DNA from: Phoronis ovalis
Taxonomy: Eukaryota > Phoronida > Phoronidae
DNA length: 15,701 nucleotides
Reading direction: 5' to 3'
Assembly: GCA_028565635.1 (NCBI GenBank)
Contig: JAOXYB010026679.1
Span: 1-15,701, forward strand
The position numbers were made by a program, and so were the translations under genes. Of the stretch, positions 1-15,205 are shown one piece after another. The notes beneath the pieces were generated by a model, which did no database searches, was not told the origin of the DNA, and was given only the letters and a program-made list of their open reading frames with translations. Positions within the stretch are counted from its first letter, which is position 1. The number at the start of each line of letters is the position of its first letter.

Positions 1-551
1 GACACTCCTAAGAAGATAATTATACTGCAAATTATTGTTTGGATTATGTTCCTTGACTATTCATACCCATGCATTTTTGTTGGAGGAGCTACAAAGGGGG
101 TAAGCAAGAGGGTTCAATTTCATTGCAGAAATAAAAAATGATAATCTTATTACATAAACAAAAATTTATGTAACGCTATAACACGAAAATAACATAACGT
201 TTATCACATTGCACGGACCAAAATAAAGTCAGTGATTCCCACTGCACGAAAATAAAATCCCTTTCACACCAGTAGGAAAATAAGTTTGACCCCGCTCTAT
301 CTACCGTAATAGTTCGATGAAACTAGTGCTTGTGTGTACATATTTATGTATACAGAATTCAGGATTCTGTGTTTCCCCAGCAATTCCCTGACAGATTAAG
401 CTGATGATGTTTGAAAAACCTGAGTAGCTGTCACAAACCAGTATTTAGTACCTTACCTGGTGTGAGCATAACTCGGAATCTTACAGTAACTGTTTACATG
501 AAGATTATGTTGTTAAAATGCTGTATACACTATAATCATACTTAATTCACT
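1..551. other. DHX15 upstream sequence, no gene seen
   Basis: I find no coding exon here, including none encoding the MSKR-like start usual for DHX15. The main content is a decayed repeat at about 182-280. A promoter cannot be called by eye. Confidence 0.6.
182..280. repeat. Decayed interspersed repeat with CACG...AAAATAA units
   Basis: Three related units carry CACG at 182-185, 212-215 and 245-248, each followed by AAAATAA, spaced about 30-33 nt. The last continues AAATCCCTTTCACACCAGTA. The CACGAAAATAAA motif resembles the terminus of the MITE at 13645-14173 (CGTGAAAATAAAGGG). CACG may be decayed CGCG. The outer limits are uncertain. Confidence 0.45.
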
Positions 552-6952
<6,401 letters not shown>

Positions 6953-7042
6953 ATCTAAGCGAAATAGTCTTTGTATTAAAGGAAACAGAATACTTGTACA
7001 ACTGCAGTCACAGTGCATATGAGAGAACTGTATGGGCATATG

Positions 7043-7048
7043 ATTAAA
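7043..7048 (+). terminator. Candidate DHX15 poly(A) signal, ATTAAA
   Basis: ATTAAA lies 91 nt after the DHX15 stop, followed about 20 nt later by a GT-rich stretch (ATGTTTTGTTACGTTAG). It is a common variant hexamer and plausible as the proximal site. Confidence 0.35.
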
Positions 7049-7468
7049 TTCATTATTGTAAATTATGTTTTGTTACGTTAGATATAGGTATTTTCGTTGT
7101 AAAAGGTTTTGTTATGGCAGAGAGTAAGAGGCTAATTTTTCATTATGCTTTAACCAATCATTTTTCTTCTTGATTTTCTGTTGTCTGCACAATATTTTTC
7201 ATAAACTGAGTAATGTATTGTTTGACAACAAAGTTAAATTTGTCTTAATTATGCTTGTACAGATATACAGCTGTTCTATCTATCCAGGTAAGTATGAGTG
7301 TGCATTGTGTAGTAATCCAGTTGTTATCTAAGCATTAATGCGAAAGGAATACTGTTTAGATCATAAATGTTTCTTAGCTCAAGATATTTTCTAAGACTTT
7401 GTACTGCTTCTCATTATGACCTGTAAATTCGGATTTGCAAAAACTAGATTTATAGGCACTTTGTAGAC

Positions 7469-7474
7469 AATAAA
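7469..7474 (+). terminator. Candidate DHX15 poly(A) signal, AATAAA
   Basis: The first canonical AATAAA on + after the stop, 517 nt downstream (GACAATAAATTTG). The sequence after it is not clearly GT-rich, so I cannot choose between this and the ATTAAA at 7043. Confidence 0.4.
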
Positions 7475-7914
7475 TTTGAAACATTCCTCACAACCAATTT
7501 TCATCAGAATGCATAAGAAACTACCATGAAACCACACTAATTTGAAAATGTTTGTCAACAAGAGCTGATCAAATCATTTTTCAATTTGGGCACAAGAAAA
7601 TAGACAATTTAACTGCACTTGCATGTTTGCTAGTAATTTTAAATTTGTCACAAGATGAAACCTTGCGGTTATTATAAAATTTGAAATGGTGTTTCCTGAT
7701 TTTGTACTGATGAGGAACAGATTATCTGATCTGTAATAAGACCAGATGTTAGTAATGTGTATGCCAACAATCAGACAACATTATTGATTAGGCTTTAACA
7801 TTTGTTGGTGATACTTCTGAGGTGTCATAACTGCAGATGTGTTCAAAGCTTGACCAGATTCATTGCTATGTGTAGAACGTTGTTTATAGAATGCATTTCT
7901 GGGTATCATAAAAA

Positions 7915-7920
7915 TTTATT
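7915..7920 (-). terminator. Candidate SRP72 poly(A) signal, AATAAA
   Basis: TTTATT on + reads AATAAA on the SRP72 strand, about 216 nt after the SRP72 stop. It implies a short 3' UTR ending near 7890-7905, leaving a gap of several hundred bases to the DHX15 signals. Confidence 0.5.
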
Positions 7921-8135
7921 GTTATATCACAATACATTATAATTACATGTATAGAACACCTGTTTTTTTTCCTTCGCAGTGTTGTAAACAGCAAGAAGTA
8001 TGTACACTATTGTGTACAGGAACAGAATCTTACACTAAACATACTGGTTTTAACAATTATATTGTCAGACTGAAATGATACGACAGTTTCAAGTTAGCAG
8101 TATCATAAACTGGTCTTATGTCTGATGGACACATT

Positions 8136-8289
8136 TTACCATCCTCCTTTCTTTTTCTTCTTTTTCTTTTGGGCTGCCTGTGGCTTTTGTTGCCTTGGTC
8201 CTGCTTCAGGTGTAGAGTCTGGCCTCGGTGAACCTGTAACCTGAGCAGTATTACTTGCAGACACACTGGGTGATGGCTTGCTGGCATCA
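8136..8289 (-). CDS. SRP72: SRP72 last coding exon and stop
   Basis: Completes Leu, then DASKPSPSVSASNTAQVTGS and PRPDSTPEAGPRQQKPQAAQ, and a Lys7 run ending GGW, then TAA at 8136-8138. The GGW end is the family C-terminus. Acceptor TTTTTTAG. Confidence 0.95.
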
Positions 8290-11200
8290 CTAAAAAAGAA
8301 TTTAGAAATACAATATTCACCTTAATTTAATTAATTCTTGCTACCAGAGAAATAGGAAGAGTGGGGACAAGACATACAAACAGTTCAGTCGGCAGTTGTA
8401 AGAAGCACCTGTGGGGTTTTACTCTACAGATTATATTTTGTACCTGTAAGTACACTTACAGTTCTGATGCTACAATCCCAGCGCCTTGCGTTCCTTTGCC
8501 AATTTCTTTTCTCTTGTCCTTTCTCTTGCCTCGATAGTATGACCTTTCTTTTCGTGGTAGCCAGCGTTCGGGGTCTGGATCAACATTGGGGTCATAGTTC
8601 TTTGGTAGTTTCTCTGTAAATGAGATTGAACCTGTTCTTAATTCATATCCTTTTCACATCTGTTGACAATATTGATTAAGGCATGTAAAAGGACACCGCA
8701 TACACTGAAGGTTGCACATTTGATTTGCTGTCCCATATAGCTGCAAAAACTACAATTATTTCCATTTTTCACACAATGACCAAGAAATGATGTAAAGTTA
8801 TGCAGCTTTACGGAAGGTATCCTCAGCTGGTGGTCCTCGTTTCTTAAAGGATAGTCCTGCAATTTTTAAAAATGCTGTGTCAAGATACCTAAAGTAGTAA
8901 TTCGCTTCATGCCTCACAGACAGTACTGACATATTTTAATCTTGAAATATCACTACGTTCATTGTAAATGTTCAGTACAGAAAACCAGTGAGCAAGCAAA
9001 GATGAGAACAAATGTTGAAGCAGACAATACTAGAGAAGCCTTTACTACCTGACTCGCCCAGAATATAGACTGAATGATTACTGTGTAAAAAGTTCAGTAG
9101 GGGAAGTATGTATTATGTATGCACTGCTAATACAAACCATATATGGTGAAGTAGGAATTTTAAAAATACATGGCATACAGTTTGGTCATTAACAAATCAA
9201 GTTAGCTTACATGTGATTGACAATAGATATGCACACAAGAATAAACTATAAAGAAATAATCACTAATTAATTGTGACTTACTCTTCTTCTTCCTCTTTTT
9301 CTTTTTGACTATGAGTTCTGTACCAGTATCACCTCCACTATAAAACAAGTGTGTGCGAACTGAGGATGAGTGCATATAGAAATTATAAACATGGGTTATT
9401 CTTAATGTCTAGACTACGGGAACAACACATCTAACAAGTTTAAAGCCCAAATGACTTATGACATTGCACGCCAACGGTAAAATACTCATATGCGCACCGG
9501 GTTCATGAAATGTGTTGCTGTTTCTAACAATGCAACATGTAGGTTACAGTGATCAATGTAAATTTGTTGAAAATGTTGGAAAAGTGTGACAGGTGTCGGT
9601 TGGTTCTTGGTTTCAGTGGCTCATATATATGCCTGTTCCTATGTATTGCCGACCAATTAGTACTCACGATTTAGGTGAAGGCACTCCATCAGGACCAGCT
9701 TTGGCAACTTTCTTGGTGTAACTTCTTCTCATAAAGCTACTTTCCAAAGCATCAACATCCACAGTTTCCATCATCTCCTTAGGAGTTGGAAGTTCTTTGC
9801 TAATACTGTAGCTTAATTAAAGAATTCATAGATACCAATAGACAGAAGCACAGGCTGTGTCAATAAATCCAAATAGTTATTTTGTATCAAAAAACAAGTA
9901 CACAGCGAAGTCTCATATATACATGGATAGGAAACAAGAAACTTGTGAAAAGATGAAGGTACCGAACTTAAAGTTCCACTAACATGCACTATTACTAAAC
10001 ACTACGATAGTCATTATAATAAAATAGTGTAAAATGTGTTATGAGTCAACATTGTAAACTATTGTCTAAATTTATTAATAATCCACCTTTGTCCAAACCT
10101 TTAAATAAATAAGGTTGACTTAACAAAGGATACACGTTAGCCTTTTCTGGGTTAAAGCTTGAGTATGCTGTTATAAGCTGAGCCAAGGTTGATGGGTCTT
10201 TAGGATTAAATTTTCTCAAATCTTCCAACACTGTAGCAGCTACCTCTGGCATACCGTGCTTCAGGTGAAAATTTGCACTGGCCCTCATTATGGTTGGCAG
10301 TTTATCTGACTTTGGCTAGTAACATTGAAAATTAAAATAGTTAGTCCAAAATTTTAACCTGTCGAATGATAATAGACCAGTACATGAAATTTGATCTAGC
10401 CGATTCATATTTTGTCAACTTTGTGAACTGTTTTCACTTCATATACCTAGTCAAATACAAAATTTTGTTACAAATACAACTTAATGTCAATTCTGGTTCT
10501 GTACTGTATTAACAATTTATAACTTTCACATTCTAGGGAGCACGATCCTTTGATAACTACCTGTTTTTTTTTGTACCATCCTATAGCATCGTTTAAGACA
10601 TTAGCAGCATTTTCATTGTCTTCTTGGTCTTTGTACAAGGACACTAATTTTGATACCTAAACAAAACAAAATTTGAGTTAATTTTACCTATTTATTATCC
10701 TAACAGCATGATATTATATTAATATTACTTCACCACTAAACTTCACCACTAATAAGTAGTCAGATGTGAATTAGCTGGATGACTAACCTCCATTGCTGTG
10801 GTCCATTTCATTAAAATATAATAACAAGCAGCGTTATGCCATAAAATCAGATAACCTACCACTCCTGGTGAATATGAAACATCTCCTAACGCTTTCAAAA
10901 CATCACAAGCAGGGTATACTCGGCTCTGAGAGAGGTACAGTTGAGCCAGGGTCAGCTTGAAGGGCACAGAAGCACTGGCATGCTGCTCAGTAAACTCCTG
11001 AAAACAAATGTTCACCGACTGAATGTGGGGATTACCTCATTTATAGAGGAAACTTAAGATTACATAGGATTGAAACAAAATAATGAAACTTTGATACTAT
11101 TGGTTTTTATATTACAAGTTATTTCATGACACATAAGTGCATGAAAACAAATAGTTTTCATATTATAACTTAAGTTTGTTCATGACTTGTAAGTTATACT

Positions 11201-14200
11201 TGTGTTTTTCATATTATAACTCTAGTCTTAACTGAACTATACAGGTCAAATATATTTTAATTTCAAATTGTTAGAAGATCTCCACTCACAGAGAATGAAC
11301 ATATGGAGACATATGGATATCATATAACAAACATACCTTCAACACATCAATAGCTTTGTTGACATTCTTCTCATTGCAATATTGGGCAGCTAGTATTAGA
11401 CTTGGCGTTTCCGCTTCAGGGTACTGACTTTGTAATTGCCTAGCATACTTCCGACAAAGCTCAGCCTACAGTATAAATAAATTCAGTATTAAACAGAATA
11501 CCAGCACAAAGTCTTCAACTTAGATCATTGTGTATATAATCTGAATTGCTGCTTGGAATTTTTTAGACAAAGAAAGTTTCACAACCACATTAAACTTCAC
11601 AAAGTTGTTAGACAATCCTTTACAATTCAATCACAGTCACCACACTATATTTTAACAGAATCTCATCTGGTAACCGTATACTATTAAAAATAGTTAGTTA
11701 CATTCTTTTAATTACTTTTTTAAAAGCTAAAGATACCTGATTAGTATGCAAGTAGAGTAAACCCTGATTCATAGCTATAATCTCTCTCTGCTTAGATGTC
11801 AACTTTTTAGCCACATTATCAGCTGTAGCAGCTTTCATCTTCTTTTTGGAATCAAAAACATTCTGCTCCTTGTTTATTGCAATTATATTATTAGACGCTA
11901 CAGCCGTAAGGCCCACATCAGACGGTCTGGAAAAATAGATTTAAGAGCCATCAGTAACTCCTACCAAAAACACTGCAATGATCAAGAATAAGCTCCTTCG
12001 AAAGCTGAATGCAAAGGACATTCTAAAAATTATTTCTGAAGATGCATCTGAAGGTTTTCTGTCTCCCTACCCACTCTCAGTAATTCAGCCTATTTTCTCC
12101 TCCCCCCCCCCCACAATTAAAACTAACTCTTCAATAATACAAACTGTTTCTATTCACCCCACAACCTGTAATTGAAATTGTATGGACCTTCCCCCTTCTC
12201 CCACAACTATAACTGTCTTTAGGTCCTCCACCTGAGATGCATAAAGGAAAAGTACTTACATTAGTAAATAACACAACTCCTGTGAATAATAATAAACAGC
12301 TGCATTATTTTTTTAAAACTTTCTACTCATAAGTCCACAGCAAACATGCATTCTATGTCTGCTATCTTAACTACTACAGAAACACACTTACTTAGTTTTA
12401 ACAACTGAGTTATACAGCTTCATGGCTGTTTCAGGTTGTGCTAGCTTTTGGTAAATGTAGCCTAACTGTACTCTGATATAACCTAATTCTTCTTCAACGT
12501 CTTCCTCGGTTGTATCAGGATCATCTTCTAAACTTTCACGACATAACACTAAATACAGAAAACAGTAGTCAGACAGCACAATTATATATCAGATGTCAAC
12601 ATCAGGGCGGCCTGACATTCATCAATTGCTGCATAAAATTGTTTTCATTTGTGTACAGACCCAATTCACTGGACATGAACCATCAGTTCATTAAGCAAGC
12701 ACACACTATGAAATATATGCATCAAGTTTCTTAAGAATGGACCTTCGAGGATCTTCAACTGATAGGTAAAGGACCCAGATGTACCAACACACCCGGATGA
12801 AACAATGCAGTGGATCTCACTAATTGCCTGTGCACAACAACTTCAAGCATGTTTTTTATAAATTGTACTTGCTAAATGAACTGATCCAGGACTTCTTGAA
12901 GGACTGATCCTTTTTCAATCTTTAATAAAATGGCTAAAGGATTTTTTGGACCAAATTTCCATCCCATTTAAGAAATTCTTGTACATGTTGTAGCATAGAC
13001 GAATGGTTTCCAGGACTACCAGTATGCAGTTACAAAAATATGATCGAACAAATGTTTTTATTCTCATGAACAAATATACAATTTTTCTGACGCTGATAAA
13101 ACAGTGAAGGCAAAAGGCCGGGGGGGGGGGAAATGGTCTGAAATGACTCTTCACATATGTACCTTCAGCTTTATTCAGCATTGCTTCAGCTTCTCTGTAC
13201 CGTTCTTTAGACAATAATAAACAGCCTTTGTTGAAGCACATCTCATATGTTTCTTCTCTCAGACCAAAATCCTCCTTAAAAAATATTACTAAATGTATAA
13301 CCAGTATCATAGCCGATAGATTTTAATACGTCTACATAGAATGCCATTTACTACTATTAATAGAGTCAAGTTCAAATTATAAGCACTCTCCTTTGACAAA
13401 AGTATTTTCCAAAGGTGACTTGCGTACTGGAGAAAATTAAGGTTATTTACCACATCTTGACCAGATGACAACTGCAATGAAGCCATGACAGCAGCCAAGT
13501 TAGTCTCTCTCTCGTCATCATAGTCATCCTGAAAAACACACAAATCAAACGAGTATTGTATTGGATTATATTACATTATATTATATTTATAAAACACTTG
13601 TGAGCATAGTGTCAATTATAAAATTATATATACACTTTTTATTGTACTGTAAATCCCTTTATTTTCGCGGTCTCTCAATTTCGCGATTTTGTTGAAAAAT
13701 CCTTTTCGCGAGTTTTAAATTGTGCGAATTATCAATCGTCAAGTACTAGAAAACTGTTTTTCTAAACCGGTTACTACGCAGCATGCTTGAAGCGAAAGTA
13801 GGTCACTCGTGACTACTAGTTCAATGCGGGTTTATAACGTTGGTACGCCGAGAAAGTTTATGACCGCAATGCATGAAGGCAAGGGAGATACAATCCCTCT
13901 AGGTCTTTCGAATTTTATTCACATTTCAACACATTCTTGTGATTTCGTTATGGTTTTAATCGATGTTAATAAAGGTGGTGAGTAATAAATTGTTTAAATG
14001 TATTTTGTTGTTTTTCTAAAAATTTCAAAATGGCGGATCGCCATACATACTGAATGGGTGCCGCCATATTGGATTTGCCGATCCTTTTAAATGCGAGGTA
14101 CTAATTTGTGCGATCTGTGCTCGCAATAATACGTGTAAATTAATTCCTCGTGAAAATAAAGGGATTTACAGTATTCACCTTTCAGATGTCTTGGTCAACT

Positions 14201-15205
14201 GCATGAAATAAAAGCTATTCTTAAATATTTAACCAAGTAACAATTAAAAAAAAAAAAAAATTTGCACTTCCTTTAATAACACACAAAACTGTTTATCAAT
14301 GATGAAAACCATTAACACACTATTAACAAACATTATGCTACAAAATATACCTGTGTGTCCTTAATTAGTCTTTTATACACCTGAAAGCACTCTTGATACT
14401 CTTCTAATCGGTATAACACTTGCGCCAAAAGTTCTTGTACCCTGACATCTGGTTGACTAACTTTTCTAAGAGTTGCTACTGCATCCTTGGTACGATTAAG
14501 ACGATACTCACAATAACCTTTTTCAAAATGTAAGTTTCTGAAATAAATGAAAATTTAACATTATAACTATAAGCCTTACTAAAAAATGATTAGTTAACTC
14601 ATCACATGGAGGCACGAAAATGTACGCCTGCCTTTCTTGCTAGAGCCAATTAAAGAATTTTTCATACACTAGTAAACAATGTAAGCCAAGAAAAACCCTT
14701 CTGTTTTGACCTTCAAAAAACTCTTTCCCCTTTGCATTTAATAAAATAGAGAAACTATTTTGTTTTAAAGGGTCACAAAGTCTTGTCCATCACCCATAAA
14801 TTCTGTAAGGAAGTACTTACTAGGATACATACTAATTCCAAAATCACCCCCTTAATATTTAAGAACACTTTTATAACAATGAATACAGTTTTTTCCATAA
14901 AAATAGTGTATACATGTTCTAGGGCCAATGATATTATTTATGTAAACCCCAAACATGGATAGATAAAATGTTGAGGAATAATACAAGGTTTATGTACTAA
15001 AGTTCATTGGTGCCCTGAACATGTATAAGTTTTGTGGGGAACGCTGGAATATAAATCAAGTTTTTACTGTAATATATCACTTACTGGGACAGTTTAGGAT
15101 TTTTGTTAATACTTGTAAGAGCATCATCAAATCGTTCTAACTGAATCAGGCAAACGATTTTACACTGAAATGCTGTCTCATCTTCATCTCCACCCTCATT
15201 CAAAA
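8136..15205 (-). CDS. SRP72: SRP72, signal recognition particle subunit, 14 coding exons, 5' end missing
   Basis: Spliced in transcript order: 15205-15085, 14537-14351, 13528-13451, 13274-13163, 12548-12392, 11926-11737, 11465-11337, 10997-10860, 10656-10561, 10315-10134, 9805-9668, 9337-9282, 8613-8460, 8289-8136. This gives 629 residues and a stop against 671 in human; the missing ~40 N-terminal residues lie past 15701. Most of the protein is tetratricopeptide-like helical repeats, which in this family bind SRP68. A Lys-rich stretch, then PDPERWLPRKERSYYRGK (the 7SL RNA-binding motif region), and a Lys-rich tail ending KKKKKKKGGW follow. The protein is part of the cytosolic SRP that targets ribosomes translating secretory proteins to the ER. 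Every exon junction is phase-consistent. Introns over 300 nt not listed separately (9338-9667, 9806-10133, 14538-15084) show nothing recognisable. Confidence 0.96.
8460..8613 (-). CDS. SRP72: SRP72 exon (7SL RNA-binding motif)
   Basis: Window residues 528-578 plus two bases: KKLPKNYDPNVDPDPERWLP, RKERSYYRGKRKDKRKEIG, KGTQGAGIVASE. The PDPERWLP...RSYYRGK segment is the conserved SRP72 RNA-binding signature. Acceptor ATTTACAG, donor AACT|GTAAGT. Confidence 0.96.
8614..9281 (-). other. SRP72 intron between Lys-rich and RNA-binding exons
   Basis: 668 nt in the basic model. Apart from the candidate cassette exon at 8812-8856, I see nothing recognisable. Confidence 0.7.
8812..8856 (-). CDS. Candidate SRP72 cassette exon, 45 nt
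   Basis: It lies between the Lys-rich exon (9282-9337) and the RNA-binding exon (8460-8613). Acceptor AAAATTGCAG, donor CTTCC|GTAAAG. It is 45 nt, starts and ends in the phase its neighbours need, and has no stop. Inclusion would give RLSFKKRGPPAEDTFQ before KLPKNYDP. It is richer in G/C than the intron around it. The human protein has no such insert as far as I recall, so it may be alternative, lineage-specific or chance. Confidence 0.4.
9282..9337 (-). CDS. SRP72: SRP72 small exon (Lys-rich)
   Basis: 56 nt encoding SGGDTGTELIVKKKKRKKK plus one base (window residues 509-527). It matches the poly-Lys linker before KLPKNYDP in the family. Acceptor TTTTATAG, donor AAGA|GTAAGT. Confidence 0.9.
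9668..9805 (-). CDS. SRP72: SRP72 exon
   Basis: Window residues 463-508 plus two bases: VISKELPTPKEMMETVDVDA, LESSFMRRSYTKKVAKAGPD, GVPSPK. Acceptor GCTACAG, donor AATC|GTGAGT. Links the TPR part to the basic C-terminal region. Confidence 0.93.
10134..10315 (-). CDS. SRP72: SRP72 exon
   Basis: Window residues 403-462 plus two bases: PKSDKLPTIMRASANFHLKH, FNPKDPSTLAQLITAYSSF, NPEKAN. Acceptor TTACTAG, donor AACGT|GTATCC. This donor is the one that lets the next exon read VISKELP in frame, as the family expects. Confidence 0.92.
10561..10656 (-). CDS. SRP72: SRP72 exon
   Basis: 32 codons (window residues 371-402): VSKLVSLYKDQEDNENAANV then LNDAIGWYKKKQ. Acceptor TTGTTTAG, donor CAG|GTAGTT; phase 0 at both ends. 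An A9 run encodes the Lys stretch. Confidence 0.94.
10860..10997 (-). CDS. SRP72: SRP72 exon
   Basis: 46 codons (window residues 325-370): EFTEQHASASVPFKLTLAQL, YLSQSRVYPACDVLKALGDV and SYSPGV. Acceptor TGTTTTCAG, donor GTG|GTAGGT. The next exon (VSKLVSLY) continues the family alignment directly. A second in-frame donor 72 nt further on is discussed in the findings. Confidence 0.92.
11104..11224. repeat. Imperfect tandem repeat, period about 51 nt, 2.4 copies
   Basis: Units start at 11104, 11155 and 11206, each with TTTT(C)ATATTA(T/C)AA. The first two also share a TTCATGAC and TAAGT-type middle. It lies inside the SRP72 intron 10998-11336. Confidence 0.55.
11337..11465 (-). CDS. SRP72: SRP72 exon
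   Basis: 43 codons (window residues 282-324): AELCRKYARQLQSQYPEAET, then SLILAAQYCNEKNVNKAIDV and LK. Acceptor TACTGTAG, donor AAG|GTATGT; phase 0 at both ends. Confidence 0.94.
11737..11926 (-). CDS. SRP72: SRP72 exon
   Basis: Window residues 218-281: KPSDVGLTAVASNNIIAIN, KEQNVFDSKKKMKAATADN, LTSKQREIIAMNQGLLYLH and TNQ. The INKEQNVFDSKKK block is a hallmark of the family. Acceptor TTTTCCAG, donor CAG|GTATCT. Confidence 0.96.
11927..12391 (-). other. SRP72 intron with G11 tract on the transcript
   Basis: 465 nt. On + it is pyrimidine-rich, with C11 at 12102-12112 and CCCACAA-type stretches repeated at about 12108, 12157 and 12199. The transcript is thus locally purine-rich. No other element seen. 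Confidence 0.6.
12102..12112. repeat. C11 homopolymer
   Basis: Eleven C on + after CTCCT, in the SRP72 intron 11927-12391. Confidence 0.9.
12392..12548 (-). CDS. SRP72: SRP72 exon (acidic insert and TPR)
   Basis: Window residues 166-217 plus two bases. VLCRESLEDDPDTTEEDVEE then ELGYIRVQLGYIYQKL and ETAMKLYNSVVKT. Acceptor TATTTAG|TG, donor CTAA|GTAAGT. Confidence 0.95.
12682..12885. mobile_element. Old foldback/MITE-like element with about 50-nt inverted arms
   Basis: The left arm 12682-12731 and the reverse complement of 12836-12885 match at 38 of 50 positions without gaps, starting with identical ATCAGTTCATT and then AGCAAG. Weaker symmetry continues toward a centre near 12784. It lies within SRP72 intron 12549-13162. 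The true ends and any target duplication are not clear. Confidence 0.6.
13120..13130. repeat. G11 homopolymer
   Basis: Eleven G on + (C11 on the SRP72 transcript) in the intron, 33 nt downstream of the 13163-13274 exon's donor side. Likely length-variable. Confidence 0.9.
13163..13274 (-). CDS. SRP72: SRP72 exon
   Basis: Window residues 129-165 plus one base: EDFGLREETYEMCFNKGCLL, then SKERYREAEAMLNKAE. Acceptor TTTTTTAAG, donor GAAG|GTACAT. TPR helix pair. Confidence 0.94.
13451..13528 (-). CDS. SRP72: SRP72 exon
   Basis: 26 codons (window residues 103-128): DDYDDERETNLAAVMASLQ then LSSGQDV. The DDYD-ER-TNL signature is highly characteristic of SRP72. Acceptor TTTTTCAG, donor GTG|GTAAAT; phase 0 at both ends. 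Confidence 0.95.
13645..14173. mobile_element. Complete MITE with 23-25 bp terminal inverted repeats and TA flanks
   Basis: The left end TA|CTGTAAATCCCTTTATTTTC and the reverse complement of the right end are identical over these bases. Including TA, they match at 24 of 25 positions (CGCG versus CACG at the inner end). TA on both sides fits the target duplication of the Tc1/mariner superfamily. The inside has no long open frame, so it is non-autonomous. CGCG recurs at 13666, 13682 and 13707. It makes up 529 of the 822 nt of SRP72 intron 13529-14350. Confidence 0.85.
14351..14537 (-). CDS. SRP72: SRP72 exon
   Basis: Window residues 40-102. LHFEKGYCEYRLNRTKDAVA, then VRVQELLAQVLYRLEEYQEC and VYKRLIKDTQ, TPR helices closely matching the family. 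Acceptor TATTTCAG, donor CACAG|GTATAT. Confidence 0.96.
15085..15205 (-). CDS. SRP72: SRP72 exon (first in window)
   Basis: Window residues 1-39 with two bases of a split codon at each end. LNEGGDEDETAFQCKIVCLI then QLERFDDALTSINKNPKLS, matching the first TPR region. Acceptor ACTTTCAG, donor CCCA|GTAAGT. It enters in phase 1 (two bases complete a codon), so a coding exon must precede it. Confidence 0.93.

Larger units (their letters stand above)
6953..8135. other. Convergent 3' flanks of DHX15 and SRP72
   Basis: The two stop codons are 1183 nt apart in tail-to-tail orientation. Apart from candidate poly(A) signals for each strand (7043-7048 and 7469-7474 on +, 7915-7920 on -), I see no gene, repeat or RNA here. 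Confidence 0.8.

Noticed and set aside
402-430. Possible C/D snoRNA boxes (TGATGA then CTGA)
   Set aside because: The box set is incomplete, there is no terminal stem, and the locus is upstream of the gene rather than in an intron.
10046-10133. Open reading continues 29 codons into the SRP72 intron after PEKAN
   Set aside because: The next exon resumes the family alignment exactly with VISKELP through the donor at 10133, so this is just an open intron start.
11978-12175. A 65-codon + strand frame
   Set aside because: It is low-complexity Ser/Pro/Thr/Ile translation of the pyrimidine-rich C11 region, antisense within an SRP72 intron.
12780-12846. A - strand frame with protein-like residues (VHRQLVRSTALFHPG)
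   Set aside because: It is short, sits inside one arm and the centre of the foldback element, and lacks sensible splice sites. Repeat sequence explains it better.
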